From the NCBI RefSeq assembly GCF_044457565.1, contig NZ_JBITGZ010000022.1:1-64000 (forward strand): DNA of 64,000 bases. The letters are read 5' to 3'. Under the pieces are notes generated by a model. It saw only the letters and a program-made list of their open reading frames with translations. It did no database searches and was not told the DNA's origin. The position numbers were made by a program, and so were the translations under genes. This DNA is from Kitasatospora sp044457565 (lineage in GTDB: Bacteria; Actinomycetota; Actinomycetes; Streptomycetales; Streptomycetaceae). Shown one piece after another: positions 18,303-27,831 of this stretch; within the stretch, counting starts at the first letter, position 1, and every line of letters starts with the position of its first letter.

Positions 18303-19976
18303 TTGGCACAGCCCCATTCCGGCAAGGCATCGAACGGCCGCGCCGTGACGACCAAGCACCTCTTCGTCACCGGGGGTGTCGCGTCCTCGCTCGGCAAGGG
18401 CCTGACCGCCTCCAGCCTCGGCGCCCTGCTGAAGGCCCGCGGGCTGCGCGTGACGATGCAGAAGCTCGACCCGTACCTCAACGTGGACCCGGGCACCATG
18501 AACCCGTTCCAGCACGGTGAGGTCTTCGTCACCGACGACGGCGCCGAGACCGACCTGGACGTCGGCCACTACGAGCGGTTCCTGGACACCAACCTGCACG
18601 GCTCGGCGAACGTCACCACCGGCCAGGTGTACTCGACCGTCATCGCCAAGGAGCGCCGCGGCGAGTACCTGGGCGACACCGTCCAGGTCATCCCGCACAT
18701 CACCAATGAGATCAAGTCCCGGATCCGCCGGATGGCGACCGACGACGTCGACGTGGTGATCACCGAGGTCGGCGGCACCGTCGGCGACATCGAGTCGCTG
18801 CCGTTCCTGGAGGCCGTCCGCCAGGTCCGCCACGAGGTCGGCCGGGACAACGTCTTCTTCGTGCACGTCTCCCTGCTGCCGTACATCGGCCCCTCGGGCG
18901 AGCTGAAGACCAAGCCCACCCAGCACTCGGTGGCCGCGCTGCGCAACATCGGCATCCAGCCCGACGCCATCGTGCTGCGCGCCGACCGTGAGGTGCCGCA
19001 GGCCATCAAGCGCAAGATCTCGCTGATGTGCGACGTGGACGAGGAGGCCGTGGTCGCGGCCATCGACGCCAAGTCGATCTACGACATCCCCAAGGTGCTG
19101 CACGGCGAGGGCCTGGACGCGTACGTGGTGCGCCGGCTGGACCTGCCCTTCCGCGACGTCGACTGGACCACCTGGGACGACCTGCTGCGCCGCGTCCACG
19201 AGCCGCAGCACATCGTCAAGGTCGCGCTGGTCGGCAAGTACATCGACCTCCCGGACGCCTACCTGTCCGTCACCGAGGCGCTGCGGGCCGGCGGGTTCGC
19301 CAACAACGCGCGCGTCGAGATCAAGTGGGTGACCTCGGACGACTGCGCCACGCCCGAGGGCGCCCAGGAGCAGCTCGGCGACGTGGACGCGATCTGCATC
19401 CCCGGCGGCTTCGGCGACCGCGGTGTGGACGGCAAGGTCTCCGCGATCACCTACGCCCGGGAGAACCGCATCCCGCTGCTGGGGCTCTGCCTCGGCCTGC
19501 AGTGCGTGGTCATCGAGGCCGCCCGCAACCTGGCCGGCCTGCCGGAGGCCAACTCCACCGAGTTCGACGCCGCCGCCAAGTACCCCGTCATCTCCACCAT
19601 GGCCGAGCAGCTGGCCATCGTCGACGGCAAGGGCGACCTGGGCGGCACCATGCGCCTGGGCCTCTACCCGGCCAAGCTCGCGGAGGGCTCGATCGTCCGC
19701 GAGGTCTACGGCGGCGAGCAGTACGTCGAGGAGCGCCACCGCCACCGCTACGAGGTCAACAACGCCTACCGCGCGGACCTGGAGAAGACCGGCCTGCAGT
19801 TCTCGGGCCTGTCCCCCAAGGGCGACCTGGTCGAGTACGTCGAGTACCCGCGTGAGGTGCACCCCTACCTGGTGGCCACCCAGGCCCACCCGGAGCTGAA
19901 GAGCCGCCCGACCCGCCCGCACCCGCTGTTCGCGGGCCTGGTGGCGGCGGCCATCGAGATCAAGACCGCCCAGTAG
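18303..19976 (+). CDS. pyrG: CTP synthase
   Basis: 557 residues. The TTG at 18303 has a GGGAG seven bases upstream, and the protein then has a short leader before TKHLFVTGGVASSLGKGLT, the synthetase P-loop region. The C-terminal class-I glutamine amidotransferase domain has the nucleophile in LGLCLGLQCVVIE and the His-Glu pair in AHPELKSRP. It makes CTP from UTP, ATP and glutamine. A GTG at 18345 would shorten the leader by 14 residues and is a possible alternative start. Confidence 0.97.
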   Translation: MAQPHSGKASNGRAVTTKHLFVTGGVASSLGKGLTASSLGALLKARGLRVTMQKLDPYLNVDPGTMNPFQHGEVFVTDDGAETDLDVGHYERFLDTNLHGSANVTTGQVYSTVIAKERRGEYLGDTVQVIPHITNEIKSRIRRMATDDVDVVITEVGGTVGDIESLPFLEAVRQVRHEVGRDNVFFVHVSLLPYIGPSGELKTKPTQHSVAALRNIGIQPDAIVLRADREVPQAIKRKISLMCDVDEEAVVAAIDAKSIYDIPKVLHGEGLDAYVVRRLDLPFRDVDWTTWDDLLRRVHEPQHIVKVALVGKYIDLPDAYLSVTEALRAGGFANNARVEIKWVTSDDCATPEGAQEQLGDVDAICIPGGFGDRGVDGKVSAITYARENRIPLLGLCLGLQCVVIEAARNLAGLPEANSTEFDAAAKYPVISTMAEQLAIVDGKGDLGGTMRLGLYPAKLAEGSIVREVYGGEQYVEERHRHRYEVNNAYRADLEKTGLQFSGLSPKGDLVEYVEYPREVHPYLVATQAHPELKSRPTRPHPLFAGLVAAAIEIKTAQ

Positions 19977-20007
19977 GGCGGGACCGCTCCTCGGCAGAGC
20001 GGTCACC

Positions 20008-20047
20008 ACGGACGGCGGCCACGCGAACGCGCGCGGCCGCCGTCCGT
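20008..20047 (+). terminator. pyrG terminator hairpin
   Basis: Perfect 13-bp arms ACGGACGGCGGCC / GGCCGCCGTCCGT around a 14-base loop. A smaller hairpin (GACCGCTC/GAGCGGTC, 19982-20004) precedes it. Together they lie between pyrG and the NUDIX gene. Confidence 0.65.
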
Positions 20048-20097
20048 CGTCGCTCCCCGGCTGTCATAGGTTGGGACACACAGACAAGGGGAGTGAG

Positions 20098-20760
20098 ATG
20101 ACGGACGCAGTGCAGCGGGACGCGGGGCGGCAGATCCGGGACGAGGCGGAGCAGTGGCGGGTGCTCGCCACCGAGACCCCGTTCCAGGGCCGGGTCACCG
20201 GTGTACGCACCGACCAGGTGGAGATGCCCGACGGCTCCGTCGCCCGCCGCGACTACCAGACCCACCCCGGCTCGGTGTCCATCCTCGCCCTCGACGACCA
20301 GCAGCGGGTGCTGATCGTCCGCCAGTACCGCCACCCCGTCCGCCAGCGTCTGTGGGAGCTGCCCGCCGGGCTGCTGGACGTCCCGGGTGAGAACCCGCTG
20401 CACGCCGCCCAGCGTGAGCTGTACGAGGAGGCGCACTGCAAGGCCGGGCAGTGGCGGGTGCTGGTCGACTTCTACACCTCGCCCGGCGGCACCGACGAGG
20501 CACTGCGGCTCTTCCTCGCCACCGACCTCGCCGAGGTGGAGGGCGAGCGCTACGCCGCGCACGGCGAGGAGCTGGAGCTGGAGGTGGCCCGGGTGCCGCT
20601 GCCCGAGCTGGTCCGCCTCATTCTCGCGGGCGAGTTGCACAACCCCACGCTGATCACCGGCACGCTGGCCCTGCACGCCGCGCTCAACGGCGGCGGCGGG
20701 CTCGACGCGCTGCGCCCCGCCGACTCGCCCTGGCCCGCCCGCCCCTTCGACCTGGGCTGA
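20098..20760 (+). CDS. NUDIX hydrolase, ADP-ribose pyrophosphatase type
   Basis: 220 residues from ATG 20098 behind AAGGGGAGTGAG. The Nudix box is visible as AAQRELYEEAH (RE-x-x-EE core) preceded by PAGLLDVPGENP, with one extra residue in the Gly-to-Glu spacing compared with the canonical box. IVRQYRHPVRQRLWELPAG is the ADP-ribose pyrophosphatase signature. It would hydrolyse ADP-ribose to AMP and ribose 5-phosphate. It follows pyrG in the same direction. Confidence 0.92.
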   Translation: MTDAVQRDAGRQIRDEAEQWRVLATETPFQGRVTGVRTDQVEMPDGSVARRDYQTHPGSVSILALDDQQRVLIVRQYRHPVRQRLWELPAGLLDVPGENPLHAAQRELYEEAHCKAGQWRVLVDFYTSPGGTDEALRLFLATDLAEVEGERYAAHGEELELEVARVPLPELVRLILAGELHNPTLITGTLALHAALNGGGGLDALRPADSPWPARPFDLG

Positions 20761-20933
20761 GCCGGAACCCGGGCGGAGCGCCGACCAGGCGCGGCGGGGT
20801 TGATCCGCGGGAGTGATTTACCGGTTCGTACGACCGGATGTCATCCCGTGGTCGGCGCCCGATCGAACTACGCTTCGCAAACAGGGCCCATGACGGGCCG
20901 GCTCCGCTGAGTGACTGGTCGGGAGTGGCGCGG

Positions 20934-23273
20934 GTGGCGAGGAAGACGGCGACAGAAGCCGAAGGGCGCGCCGGCGTCGAGAGCGAGCAGCGACCAGCGG
21001 ACGGCGGGGCGGCAGCCAGGGGAGCGGCGGACGCCGGAGCGGCGGACGGCGGAGTGACGGACGGCGGGGCGCCGACGGCCAACACGCGGCGGGCCGCGCG
21101 CTCCGCCGAAGCCGTGCCCGGGCGCCCGGTGGCGGGCGCCGGCCCGGGGCCGGCCGTCGAGAGCGCGGCCCCGGCCCTCGACCAGCTGCCCGCAGGGCCC
21201 AGGGTCTTCGCCGGCCGCCGCGCGGAGCTCGCCGCGCTGCGCGCCGCCGCGGCCCGCCGGGCCGACAGTCGCAGCCGCGTGGTGGTGCTCGCCGGGCGAC
21301 CGGGCTCAGGCCGTACCACCCTTGCCGTCCGGTTCGCCGCCGAGATCGCGCCCCACTACCCCGACGGGGTCTTCTTCGCCCGCCTCTGCGCCCCCGACGG
21401 CGGCCGGGTGCCGGCCGGGCAGGTCGCCCGCCGGCTGCTGGAGCAGCTCGGCGCGGCCGGCGGCGCGGTGCTGCTGCCCGGGGGCGAGGAGGACGGCCGC
21501 GACGAGCCGGCCTGCGCGGGCCTGCGGGCGGCGCTGGCCGGGCGGCGGGTGCTGCTGGTCCTCGACGACGTACGGGACGCCGGGCAGCTGTGGCCGCTGC
21601 TCGCGGACGAACCGGGCTGCCTGGTGCTGGCGACCACGGCGGGTCCGCTGACCGGGATCGAGGACATCGACCCGGTCATCCTCGGGGGCCTTGAGCAGCA
21701 GGCCTCGGTGGGCCTGCTCGGCGACCTCGTCGGCGGGACGCGGATCAGCTGCGATCCGGTCGGCGGCGCGGACCTGGCCGAGGCGTGCGCCTCCCGGCCC
21801 GCCGCGCTGCGGCTGATGGCGGGCTGGCTGCGCAGCAGCCCCAAGGCCGCGGTCACGGACGCGGCGCGGGAGCTGGCGCTGATCACCGGCACGACGGGCG
21901 GCGGCACCGGCACCGGCATCGGCACAGGTCCGAGCGGCGGACGGTCGGCCGGGCGCGTGGAGCGCGGCGCCGAGCCGGAGGCCGAGGGGCGTACCGGCGC
22001 GAGCGCGAAGGGCCAGGCCCGCGGTGCTGGTGCCGGGGCCGGGGTCCGCACCGGGGCCCGGGCCGGGCAGCCGCCCGGCACCACCCCCGTGGCCGACGCT
22101 GCGAACGGCCCGGCCCCGGCCCCCGGCGGGACCGGGGGCCCCGGGACGACCGGCCCGGCCGGCGCGTGGGTACCGCCCGGGCCGGGCCCGGCGGAGCCCG
22201 TACCCGTACCCGACAACGACCCGCTGATCGGCGCGTTCACCCTTCTCTACGGCACGCTGTCACCCGCCCAGGCGCGGCTGCTGCGGGCCCTGACCCTCGC
22301 CCCGGCGCAGATCGCCGACGTCCGGACGGCCTCCGCGCTGGTCGGCTGCCCGGCGCCGGAGGCGCAGGCCGCGTTGCAGGCGCTGGCCGAGCGCGAGCTG
22401 CTCGGCGAGGAGCCGCCGGCCGCCGACGGCACGCCGCGCTACCGGGTGCCCGGGCGGCTCTACCCGCGCCTGGTCAAGCTGCGGGAGAGCACCGACCGGC
22501 CCGCCGAGGTCGAGCTCGCCCGGGCGCGGCTGCTGGAGCGCCTGGTCCGGCTGGTGGATTCGGCCCGGGCGCTGCTGGACCCGGCGGGCGGCCCGGGGCC
22601 CGAGCCGCTGCCGGGGCCGCTGCGGCTGCGCAGCGCCGACCAGGCCCGCCGATGGCTGCTGGGCGAGCGGGATCTGCTGCTGGGCGCGGTGGCCGACGCG
22701 ATCGGCCACGGTGACCTGGACGGCTCAGCCGGCCGGCTGGTCACCGCGCTGCTGCGGGCCCTGCCACTGACCGGCGCCGCCGCCCCCGCCGACCTCTACC
22801 AGCTGCACGAGCTGGTGCTGCGGGTGGCCGAGCGCAACGCCGCGCCCCGGCGGGCGGCGGCCGCGCTGCTCAACCTCGGGGACCTCCAGGCGGCGGCCGG
22901 GCGCTGGGAGCGGGCCGCGAAGCGGTACCGGGCCGCGCTGGACCACGCCCGTGAGGCCGGGGACGAACCCGCCTGCGCGCGGGCGCTGGAGGGGCTGGCC
23001 GGGTGCCACCGGGCGCTCGGTGACGCGGTGCGCGCCGCCGATGCCTACGGCCGGGCGCTCGGCCTGCGCCAGAGCATGGCGGACCAGTCGGCCGAGGCCC
23101 GGCTGCTGGCCCGGATCGCCGAGGCACACACCGCCCAGCGCCGGTTCGAGGAGGCCGAGCGGGAGTACCGGGCGTCGCTGGCGGTGCTGCGCCGGCTGGG
23201 CGACGAGCGCGGGTACGCGGTGGTGGCCGAGGACCTGCGGCACCTGCGGGAACAGGTCGACGGCGGGTGGTAG
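20934..23273 (+). CDS. P-loop (NB-ARC-like) and TPR protein
   Basis: About 779 residues. I use GTG 20934 because GGGAG precedes it by eight bases; an ATG at 20838 is open but has no ribosome site. After a disordered lead, residues about 85-240 are an NTPase-like domain (VFAGRRAELAALR, then a P-loop, then VLLVLDDVRDAGQL as Walker B). The P-loop reads GRPGSGRTT, with Arg in place of the invariant Lys. A Gly/Pro-rich linker follows, then a winged-helix-like part and C-terminal TPRs (ALLNLGDLQAAAGRWERAAK). This is the layout of SARP/AfsR-like STAND proteins without the DNA-binding head. Function unknown. Confidence 0.82.
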   Translation: MARKTATEAEGRAGVESEQRPADGGAAARGAADAGAADGGVTDGGAPTANTRRAARSAEAVPGRPVAGAGPGPAVESAAPALDQLPAGPRVFAGRRAELAALRAAAARRADSRSRVVVLAGRPGSGRTTLAVRFAAEIAPHYPDGVFFARLCAPDGGRVPAGQVARRLLEQLGAAGGAVLLPGGEEDGRDEPACAGLRAALAGRRVLLVLDDVRDAGQLWPLLADEPGCLVLATTAGPLTGIEDIDPVILGGLEQQASVGLLGDLVGGTRISCDPVGGADLAEACASRPAALRLMAGWLRSSPKAAVTDAARELALITGTTGGGTGTGIGTGPSGGRSAGRVERGAEPEAEGRTGASAKGQARGAGAGAGVRTGARAGQPPGTTPVADAANGPAPAPGGTGGPGTTGPAGAWVPPGPGPAEPVPVPDNDPLIGAFTLLYGTLSPAQARLLRALTLAPAQIADVRTASALVGCPAPEAQAALQALAERELLGEEPPAADGTPRYRVPGRLYPRLVKLRESTDRPAEVELARARLLERLVRLVDSARALLDPAGGPGPEPLPGPLRLRSADQARRWLLGERDLLLGAVADAIGHGDLDGSAGRLVTALLRALPLTGAAAPADLYQLHELVLRVAERNAAPRRAAAALLNLGDLQAAAGRWERAAKRYRAALDHAREAGDEPACARALEGLAGCHRALGDAVRAADAYGRALGLRQSMADQSAEARLLARIAEAHTAQRRFEEAEREYRASLAVLRRLGDERGYAVVAEDLRHLREQVDGGW

Positions 23274-23389
23274 ACACCCTCTTCGGAGTAATGTCGTAGA
23301 TGCCCATTTGGAGCGGCTTTGGCGGGGTGATCGAGGTGGAAGCCTACGAACCTGCCAATGCGTCCGGCGGATTTGTTCGCTTTGGAAGG

Positions 23390-23418
23390 CTGACAGGCCG
23401 CCTGGGCTTCATTACACT
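23390..23418 (+). promoter_or_regulatory. Promoter of alanine dehydrogenase gene
   Basis: CTGACA (23390-23395), a 17-base spacer and TACACT (23413-23418) give a near-consensus housekeeping promoter, unusually well preserved here. It implies an approximately 110-base 5' leader before the GTG start. Confidence 0.7.
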
Positions 23419-23534
23419 CAAAGCTAGTCGCGCAGCGAACTGTGCCCCGGCTCCCCCCGGAGGCTTCCCCCCGTGCGCGCCGCCCGCCGGTCTTCTCCGG
23501 TAGGGACCCCCATGGCAAGAGGACGTGTTTAGCC

Positions 23535-24650
23535 GTGAAGGTCGGCATCCCCCGCGAGGTCAAGAACCACGAGTACCGCGTGGCCATCACGCCTGCCGGT
23601 GTGCATGAGCTGGTCCGCAACGGACACGAGGTCTACATCGAGGACAACGCCGGTGTCGGCTCCTCGATCCCCAACGAGGAGTACGTGGCCGCCGGCGCCA
23701 CCATCCTCCCCACCGCCGACGAGGTGTGGGCCACCGCCGACCTGCTGCTGAAGGTCAAGGAGCCCATCGCGCAGGAGTACCACCGTCTGCGCAAGGGCCA
23801 GACCCTCTTCACCTACCTCCACCTGGCGGCCGACCGCGCCGGCACCGAGGCCCTGGTCGCCTCCGGCACCACCGCGATCGCGTACGAGACCGTGCAGCTC
23901 GCCAACGGCGCCCTTCCGCTGCTCGCCCCGATGTCCGAGGTCGCGGGCCGGCTGGCCCCGCAGGTCGGTTCCTACCACCTGATGCGTCCGGCCGGCGGCC
24001 GCGGCACCCTGCCCGGCGGCGTGCCCGGCACCCACCCGGCGAAGTGCGTCGTCATCGGCGGCGGCGTCTCCGGCTGGCACGCGGCGACCATCGCGATCGG
24101 CATGGGCTACGACGTCACCCTGCTCGACCGTGACATCAACAAGCTGCGCGAGGCCGACAAGGTCTTCGGCACGAAGATCAAGGCCATCGCCTCCAACTCC
24201 TTCGAGCTGGAGAAGGCCGTCCTGGACGCCGACCTGGTGATCGGCGCCGTGCTGATCCCGGGCGCCAAGGCCCCCAAGCTGGTCACCAACGAGCTGGTCT
24301 CCCGGATGAAGCCGGGCTCCGTGCTCGTCGACATCGCGATCGACCAGGGCGGCTGCTTCGAGGACTCCCGCGCCACCACGCACGCCGAGCCGACCTTCCA
24401 GGTCCACAACTCGGTCTTCTACTGCGTGGCGAACATGCCGGGTGCCGTCCCGAACACCTCCACCTACGCGCTGACCAACGCCACGCTGCCCTACATCGTG
24501 GAGCTGGCCAACCGTGGCTGGAAGGAGGCGCTGCGTCGCGACCAGGCCCTGGCCAAGGGTCTGAACGTGCACGAGGGCCAGATCACCTACGGCGCCGTCG
24601 CCGAGGCCTTCGGTCTGCAGTCCATCTCGCTGGACAGCGTGCTCGCCTGA
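23535..24650 (+). CDS. ald: Alanine dehydrogenase
   Basis: 371 residues, GTG 23535 after AGAGGA. It begins KVGIPREVKNHEYRVA, the family signature, with the NAD-binding loop VIGGGVSGWHAATIA and the catalytic-site segments LFTYLHLAAD and DIAIDQGGCFEDSR. It interconverts L-alanine and pyruvate with NAD, linking amino-acid catabolism and redox balance. Full length. A perfect GC hairpin follows the stop. Confidence 0.97.
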   Translation: MKVGIPREVKNHEYRVAITPAGVHELVRNGHEVYIEDNAGVGSSIPNEEYVAAGATILPTADEVWATADLLLKVKEPIAQEYHRLRKGQTLFTYLHLAADRAGTEALVASGTTAIAYETVQLANGALPLLAPMSEVAGRLAPQVGSYHLMRPAGGRGTLPGGVPGTHPAKCVVIGGGVSGWHAATIAIGMGYDVTLLDRDINKLREADKVFGTKIKAIASNSFELEKAVLDADLVIGAVLIPGAKAPKLVTNELVSRMKPGSVLVDIAIDQGGCFEDSRATTHAEPTFQVHNSVFYCVANMPGAVPNTSTYALTNATLPYIVELANRGWKEALRRDQALAKGLNVHEGQITYGAVAEAFGLQSISLDSVLA

Positions 24651-24663
24651 CACCGGCTCAGCC

Positions 24664-24690
24664 CGGCCCGCCCCAGCTCGGGGCGGGCCG
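24664..24690 (+). terminator. ald terminator hairpin
   Basis: Perfect 11-bp arms CGGCCCGCCCC / GGGGCGGGCCG with a five-base loop, 14 bases beyond the ald stop; a second imperfect GC hairpin (about 24692-24723) follows. Confidence 0.7.
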
Positions 24691-24980
24691 CAGGCCCCCG
24701 ACCCGCTCCCCTCGGGCCGGGGGCTTCGGCATGCCCGCAGTCCGCCGGACGCGCCGCCGTCAATTTCTGTGGGTCACGTCACCCGACCACAGAAACGTTG
24801 GGGTCAACTGCCCGCCCATCCCTTGACAGCGGGTGGCCCGATAGTCGACACATCATGCCCACAACCGTGGATTGTGTTGCTGCGAACGCCTTGAACGGCC
24901 TAGAGTCGCAAACCGTCGGCATGCTGCCACGCTGACGAATCGACATAGAGTCCTGGATGCCCAAGGAGGTAAGACGACTT
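24691..24980 (+). promoter_or_regulatory. Upstream region of parA-like operon
   Basis: 290 bp without a gene. A perfect TTGACA lies at 24823-24828, but no good -10 stands at 16-18 bases; CACAA...TTGTG is a small inverted repeat about 24852-24868. The strong AAGGAGGT at 24963-24970 fixes the downstream start. Confidence 0.45.
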
Positions 24981-26168
24981 GTGAATGAGTCGACATTTGC
25001 TCCCGGGGGTGGTCAGCCAGGACTGGCGGAGCACGCCGCCGGACAGCCGAGTGAGGAGCCCGGGGCCCGGCAGGCCACCGTGGGCTCGGTCGAGGTCGGC
25101 TCGGTCGCGGTCCGTACCTTCGAGGCCCGCCAGAGCACCGCCGTCCAGCAGGCGTCCGCCTCCCACACCGCGCTGGGGGCCGACTACGACGCGGACCTGC
25201 CGGCCCACGGCCTGGCCTACGGCGAGTTCGCCTACGGCGCCTACGACGACCCGGACGCCGAGTACGAGCCCGACCCCGAGTACGCCGCCACGCTGGCCCC
25301 GGACGCCGCGCGCCAGCGCCGCGAGCGGGTCGGCCCCACCGGCCGCCCGCTGCCGTACTTCCCGATCCCCGCGCCGCTGGCCGAGCACGGCCCCGCGCAG
25401 ATCATCGCCATGTGCAACCAGAAGGGCGGCGTCGGCAAGACCACGTCGACCATCAACCTGGGCGCGGCGCTCGCCGAGTACGGCCGCCGGGTCCTGCTGG
25501 TCGACTTCGACCCGCAGGGCGCGCTCTCGGTCGGCCTCGGGGTCAACCCGATGGAGCTCGACGTCACGGTCTACAACCTGCTCATGGAGCGGGGCCTGAC
25601 GGCCGATGAGGTGCTGCTGAAGACCGCGGTGCCGGGGATGGACCTGCTGCCCTCCAACATCGACCTGTCGGCCGCCGAGGTGCAGCTGGTCAGCGAGGTG
25701 GCGCGGGAGTCCGCACTGGCGCGGGCGCTGAAGCCGCTGCTGCCGGACTACGACTACGTCATCATCGACTGCCAGCCCTCGCTGGGTCTGCTGACGGTCA
25801 ATGCCCTGACGGCCGCTCACAGCGTCATCGTCCCGCTGGAGTGCGAGTTCTTCGCGCTGCGCGGGGTCGCGCTGCTCACCGAGACCATCGAGAAGGTCTG
25901 CGAACGGCTCAACCCCGACCTGCGCCTGGACGGCATCCTGGCCACCATGTACGACTCCCGTACGGTGCACAGCCGCGAGGTGCTCGCCCGCGTGGTCGAG
26001 GCCTTCGGCGACCACGTCTTCCACACCGTCATCGGCCGTACCGTGCGCTTCCCGGAGACCACCGTCGCCGGGGAGCCGATCACCACGTACGCGACCAACT
26101 CGGTCGGTGCCGCCGCCTATCGCCAGCTCGCCAGGGAGGTGCTCGACCGGTGCCGCCCCGCCGAGTGA
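24981..26168 (+). CDS. ParA-family chromosome-partitioning ATPase
   Basis: 395 residues. GTG 24981 is chosen over an ATG at 24957 because AAGGAGGT stands ten bases upstream. A 135-residue disordered, acidic N-terminus precedes the Walker-type ATPase: deviant Walker A CNQKGGVGKTTST, VDFDPQGALS, and the partner segment DYVIIDCQPSLGLLTVNA. It belongs to the MinD/ParA superfamily. It is not the oriC-linked parAB pair; instead it is coupled to a small partner and stands before scpA/scpB, suggesting a role in chromosome organisation. It overlaps the next start (GTGA). Confidence 0.93.
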   Translation: MNESTFAPGGGQPGLAEHAAGQPSEEPGARQATVGSVEVGSVAVRTFEARQSTAVQQASASHTALGADYDADLPAHGLAYGEFAYGAYDDPDAEYEPDPEYAATLAPDAARQRRERVGPTGRPLPYFPIPAPLAEHGPAQIIAMCNQKGGVGKTTSTINLGAALAEYGRRVLLVDFDPQGALSVGLGVNPMELDVTVYNLLMERGLTADEVLLKTAVPGMDLLPSNIDLSAAEVQLVSEVARESALARALKPLLPDYDYVIIDCQPSLGLLTVNALTAAHSVIVPLECEFFALRGVALLTETIEKVCERLNPDLRLDGILATMYDSRTVHSREVLARVVEAFGDHVFHTVIGRTVRFPETTVAGEPITTYATNSVGAAAYRQLAREVLDRCRPAE

Positions 26169-26698
26169 GTCTCCCGGGGGCCGACGAGCTGTTCCGGACC
26201 ACGGGCGGGATGGCGCTGTCGCCCTCCCTCGCGCGTCCGGCCGAGGCGCCCCGAGCGGAGACCCCACGGGCCGTCAACGGCACCGAGGAGGCGGAGCGGG
26301 CCGCGCGCGCGGACCGCTCCGAGGCGGAGCAGCGCACCGGCGCCTCCGCCACCGTCCCCGCCCCGGCCTCCGGCCAGGGCGGCGGCCAGCCGGCCGCCCG
26401 GCACGGCGCACCGGAGGACCAGCCCGGCGCGGGTGACCCCGCCGCCAGGCGCGCCCGGCCGCGTGGCCGAGCCCCGCGGCGCCCCAGCGGCCGTGAGCGG
26501 CACGACGAGAAGATCACCGTGTACGTCTCCGCCGAGGAACTGATGGACCTTGAGCACACCCGCCTGGTGCTGCGCGGTGAGCACGGCCTGGCCGTGGACC
26601 GGGGCCGGATCGTCCGGGAGGCCATCGCGGTCGTCCTGGCGGACCTGGAGCAGCGCGGCGAGGCCAGCATCCTGGTCCGGCGGCTGCGCGGCCGCTGA
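26165..26698 (+). CDS. Small partner of ParA-like ATPase, RHH-like C-terminus
   Basis: 177 residues from the GTG at 26165, which overlaps the parA stop by four bases. Residues 1-110 are Ala/Pro/Arg-rich and disordered. The last 65 (ITVYVSAEELMDLEHTRLVL, VDRGRIVREAIAVVLADLEQ) have the beta-helix-helix pattern of a ribbon-helix-helix DNA-binding domain. By analogy with parA plus small RHH partner systems it could bind DNA and stimulate the ATPase. This is inference; no family name is certain. Confidence 0.8.
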   Translation: MSLPGADELFRTTGGMALSPSLARPAEAPRAETPRAVNGTEEAERAARADRSEAEQRTGASATVPAPASGQGGGQPAARHGAPEDQPGAGDPAARRARPRGRAPRRPSGRERHDEKITVYVSAEELMDLEHTRLVLRGEHGLAVDRGRIVREAIAVVLADLEQRGEASILVRRLRGR

Positions 26699-26985
26699 GG
26701 GTCCGCCCGGGCAGGGCCCGCGCCGGGCGCACGCGGCGGCGCCCCGGGCGTGCCTGAGGGCGCACGGGGACGCTGAGGGCGCACCGCGCACGCTGAGGCG
26801 CACCGCGAACGTTGAGGGTCTGCGCGGCCGGCCGCGCCCCGGGCGGGCCGCCGAGGCCGTGCCGCCGGACTGCGGGCCCATCGAGGCCGCTCCAGGCCGC
26901 CCGACGGCGTTGCGAGCCTGCTGAGGCGGCGTGTCGCCGCCCCCGCGGGGGGTGGTGCGGCCGGTGCGGGTGAAGATGGACCGTC
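26699..26985. other. Gene-free GC-rich stretch before scpA
   Basis: 287 bp with reiterated GGGCGCAC / GCTGAGGG-like words and no convincing gene. scpA may have its own promoter here, but none is evident. Confidence 0.4.
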
Positions 26986-27831
26986 ATGCCCAGCAGCCCC
27001 GGAACCCCAGGCGCCGCCGAGGCTGCCGGCAGGCAGCGCGGCGGCTTCCAGGTGCGGCTGGAGAACTTCGAGGGCCCCTTCGACCTGCTGCTCGGCCTGA
27101 TCGCCAAGCACAAGCTGGATGTGACGGAGGTCGCGCTCTCCCGGGTCACCGACGAGTTCGTCGCCCACATCCGCGCGATGGGCCCGGACTGGGACCTGGA
27201 CGCCGCCACCGAGTTCCTGGTCGTCGCCGCCACCCTGCTCGACCTCAAGGCCGCCCGGCTGCTGCCCGCGGCCGAGGTCGCGGACGAGGAGGACCTCGCC
27301 CTGCTGGAGGCCCGGGACCTGCTCTTCGCCCGGCTGCTGCAGTACCGCGCCTACAAGCGGGCGGCGGCGGTGTTCGGCGAGCGCTGGGCCGCCGAGCTGC
27401 TGCGGCACCCGCGCGCCGTCGGACTGGAGCCGCAGCACGCGCAGCTGCTGCCCGAGGTCGTCATCAGCATCGGCACGCGGGCCTTCGCCGAGCTCGCCGC
27501 CAAGGCGATGGCCCCGAGGCCCGAGCCCGTGGTCTACGTCGACCACATCCACACCCCGCCGGTGAGCGTGCGGGAGCAGGCCGCGCTGGTGGTCGAGCTG
27601 CTCGGCTCGCTCGGCGAGGCGACCTTCCAGCAGCTGGTGGCGGACGCTCCGGACAACCTGGTGGTGGTCGCCCGCTTCCTGGCGCTGCTGGAGCTGTACC
27701 GGGAGCGGGTGCTGGAGTTCGAGCAGCCGCAGGCGCTGGGCGAGCTGCTGGTGCGGTGGGTGGCCGGGGAGGACGGGCGCAGCGTCGAGGTGACGGACGA
27801 GTTCGACCAGCAGGACGGAGACCCGCGATGA
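26986..27831 (+). CDS. scpA: Segregation and condensation protein A
   Basis: 281 residues. The N-terminal FQVRLENFEGPFDLLLGLI and the AATEFLVVAATLLDLKAARLL segments are the kleisin N-terminal signature; the C-terminal winged helix (EATFQQLVADAPDNLVVVAR) binds the SMC cap. It works with SMC and ScpB in chromosome condensation. The stop overlaps the scpB start (ATGA), giving translational coupling. Confidence 0.96.
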   Translation: MPSSPGTPGAAEAAGRQRGGFQVRLENFEGPFDLLLGLIAKHKLDVTEVALSRVTDEFVAHIRAMGPDWDLDAATEFLVVAATLLDLKAARLLPAAEVADEEDLALLEARDLLFARLLQYRAYKRAAAVFGERWAAELLRHPRAVGLEPQHAQLLPEVVISIGTRAFAELAAKAMAPRPEPVVYVDHIHTPPVSVREQAALVVELLGSLGEATFQQLVADAPDNLVVVARFLALLELYRERVLEFEQPQALGELLVRWVAGEDGRSVEVTDEFDQQDGDPR

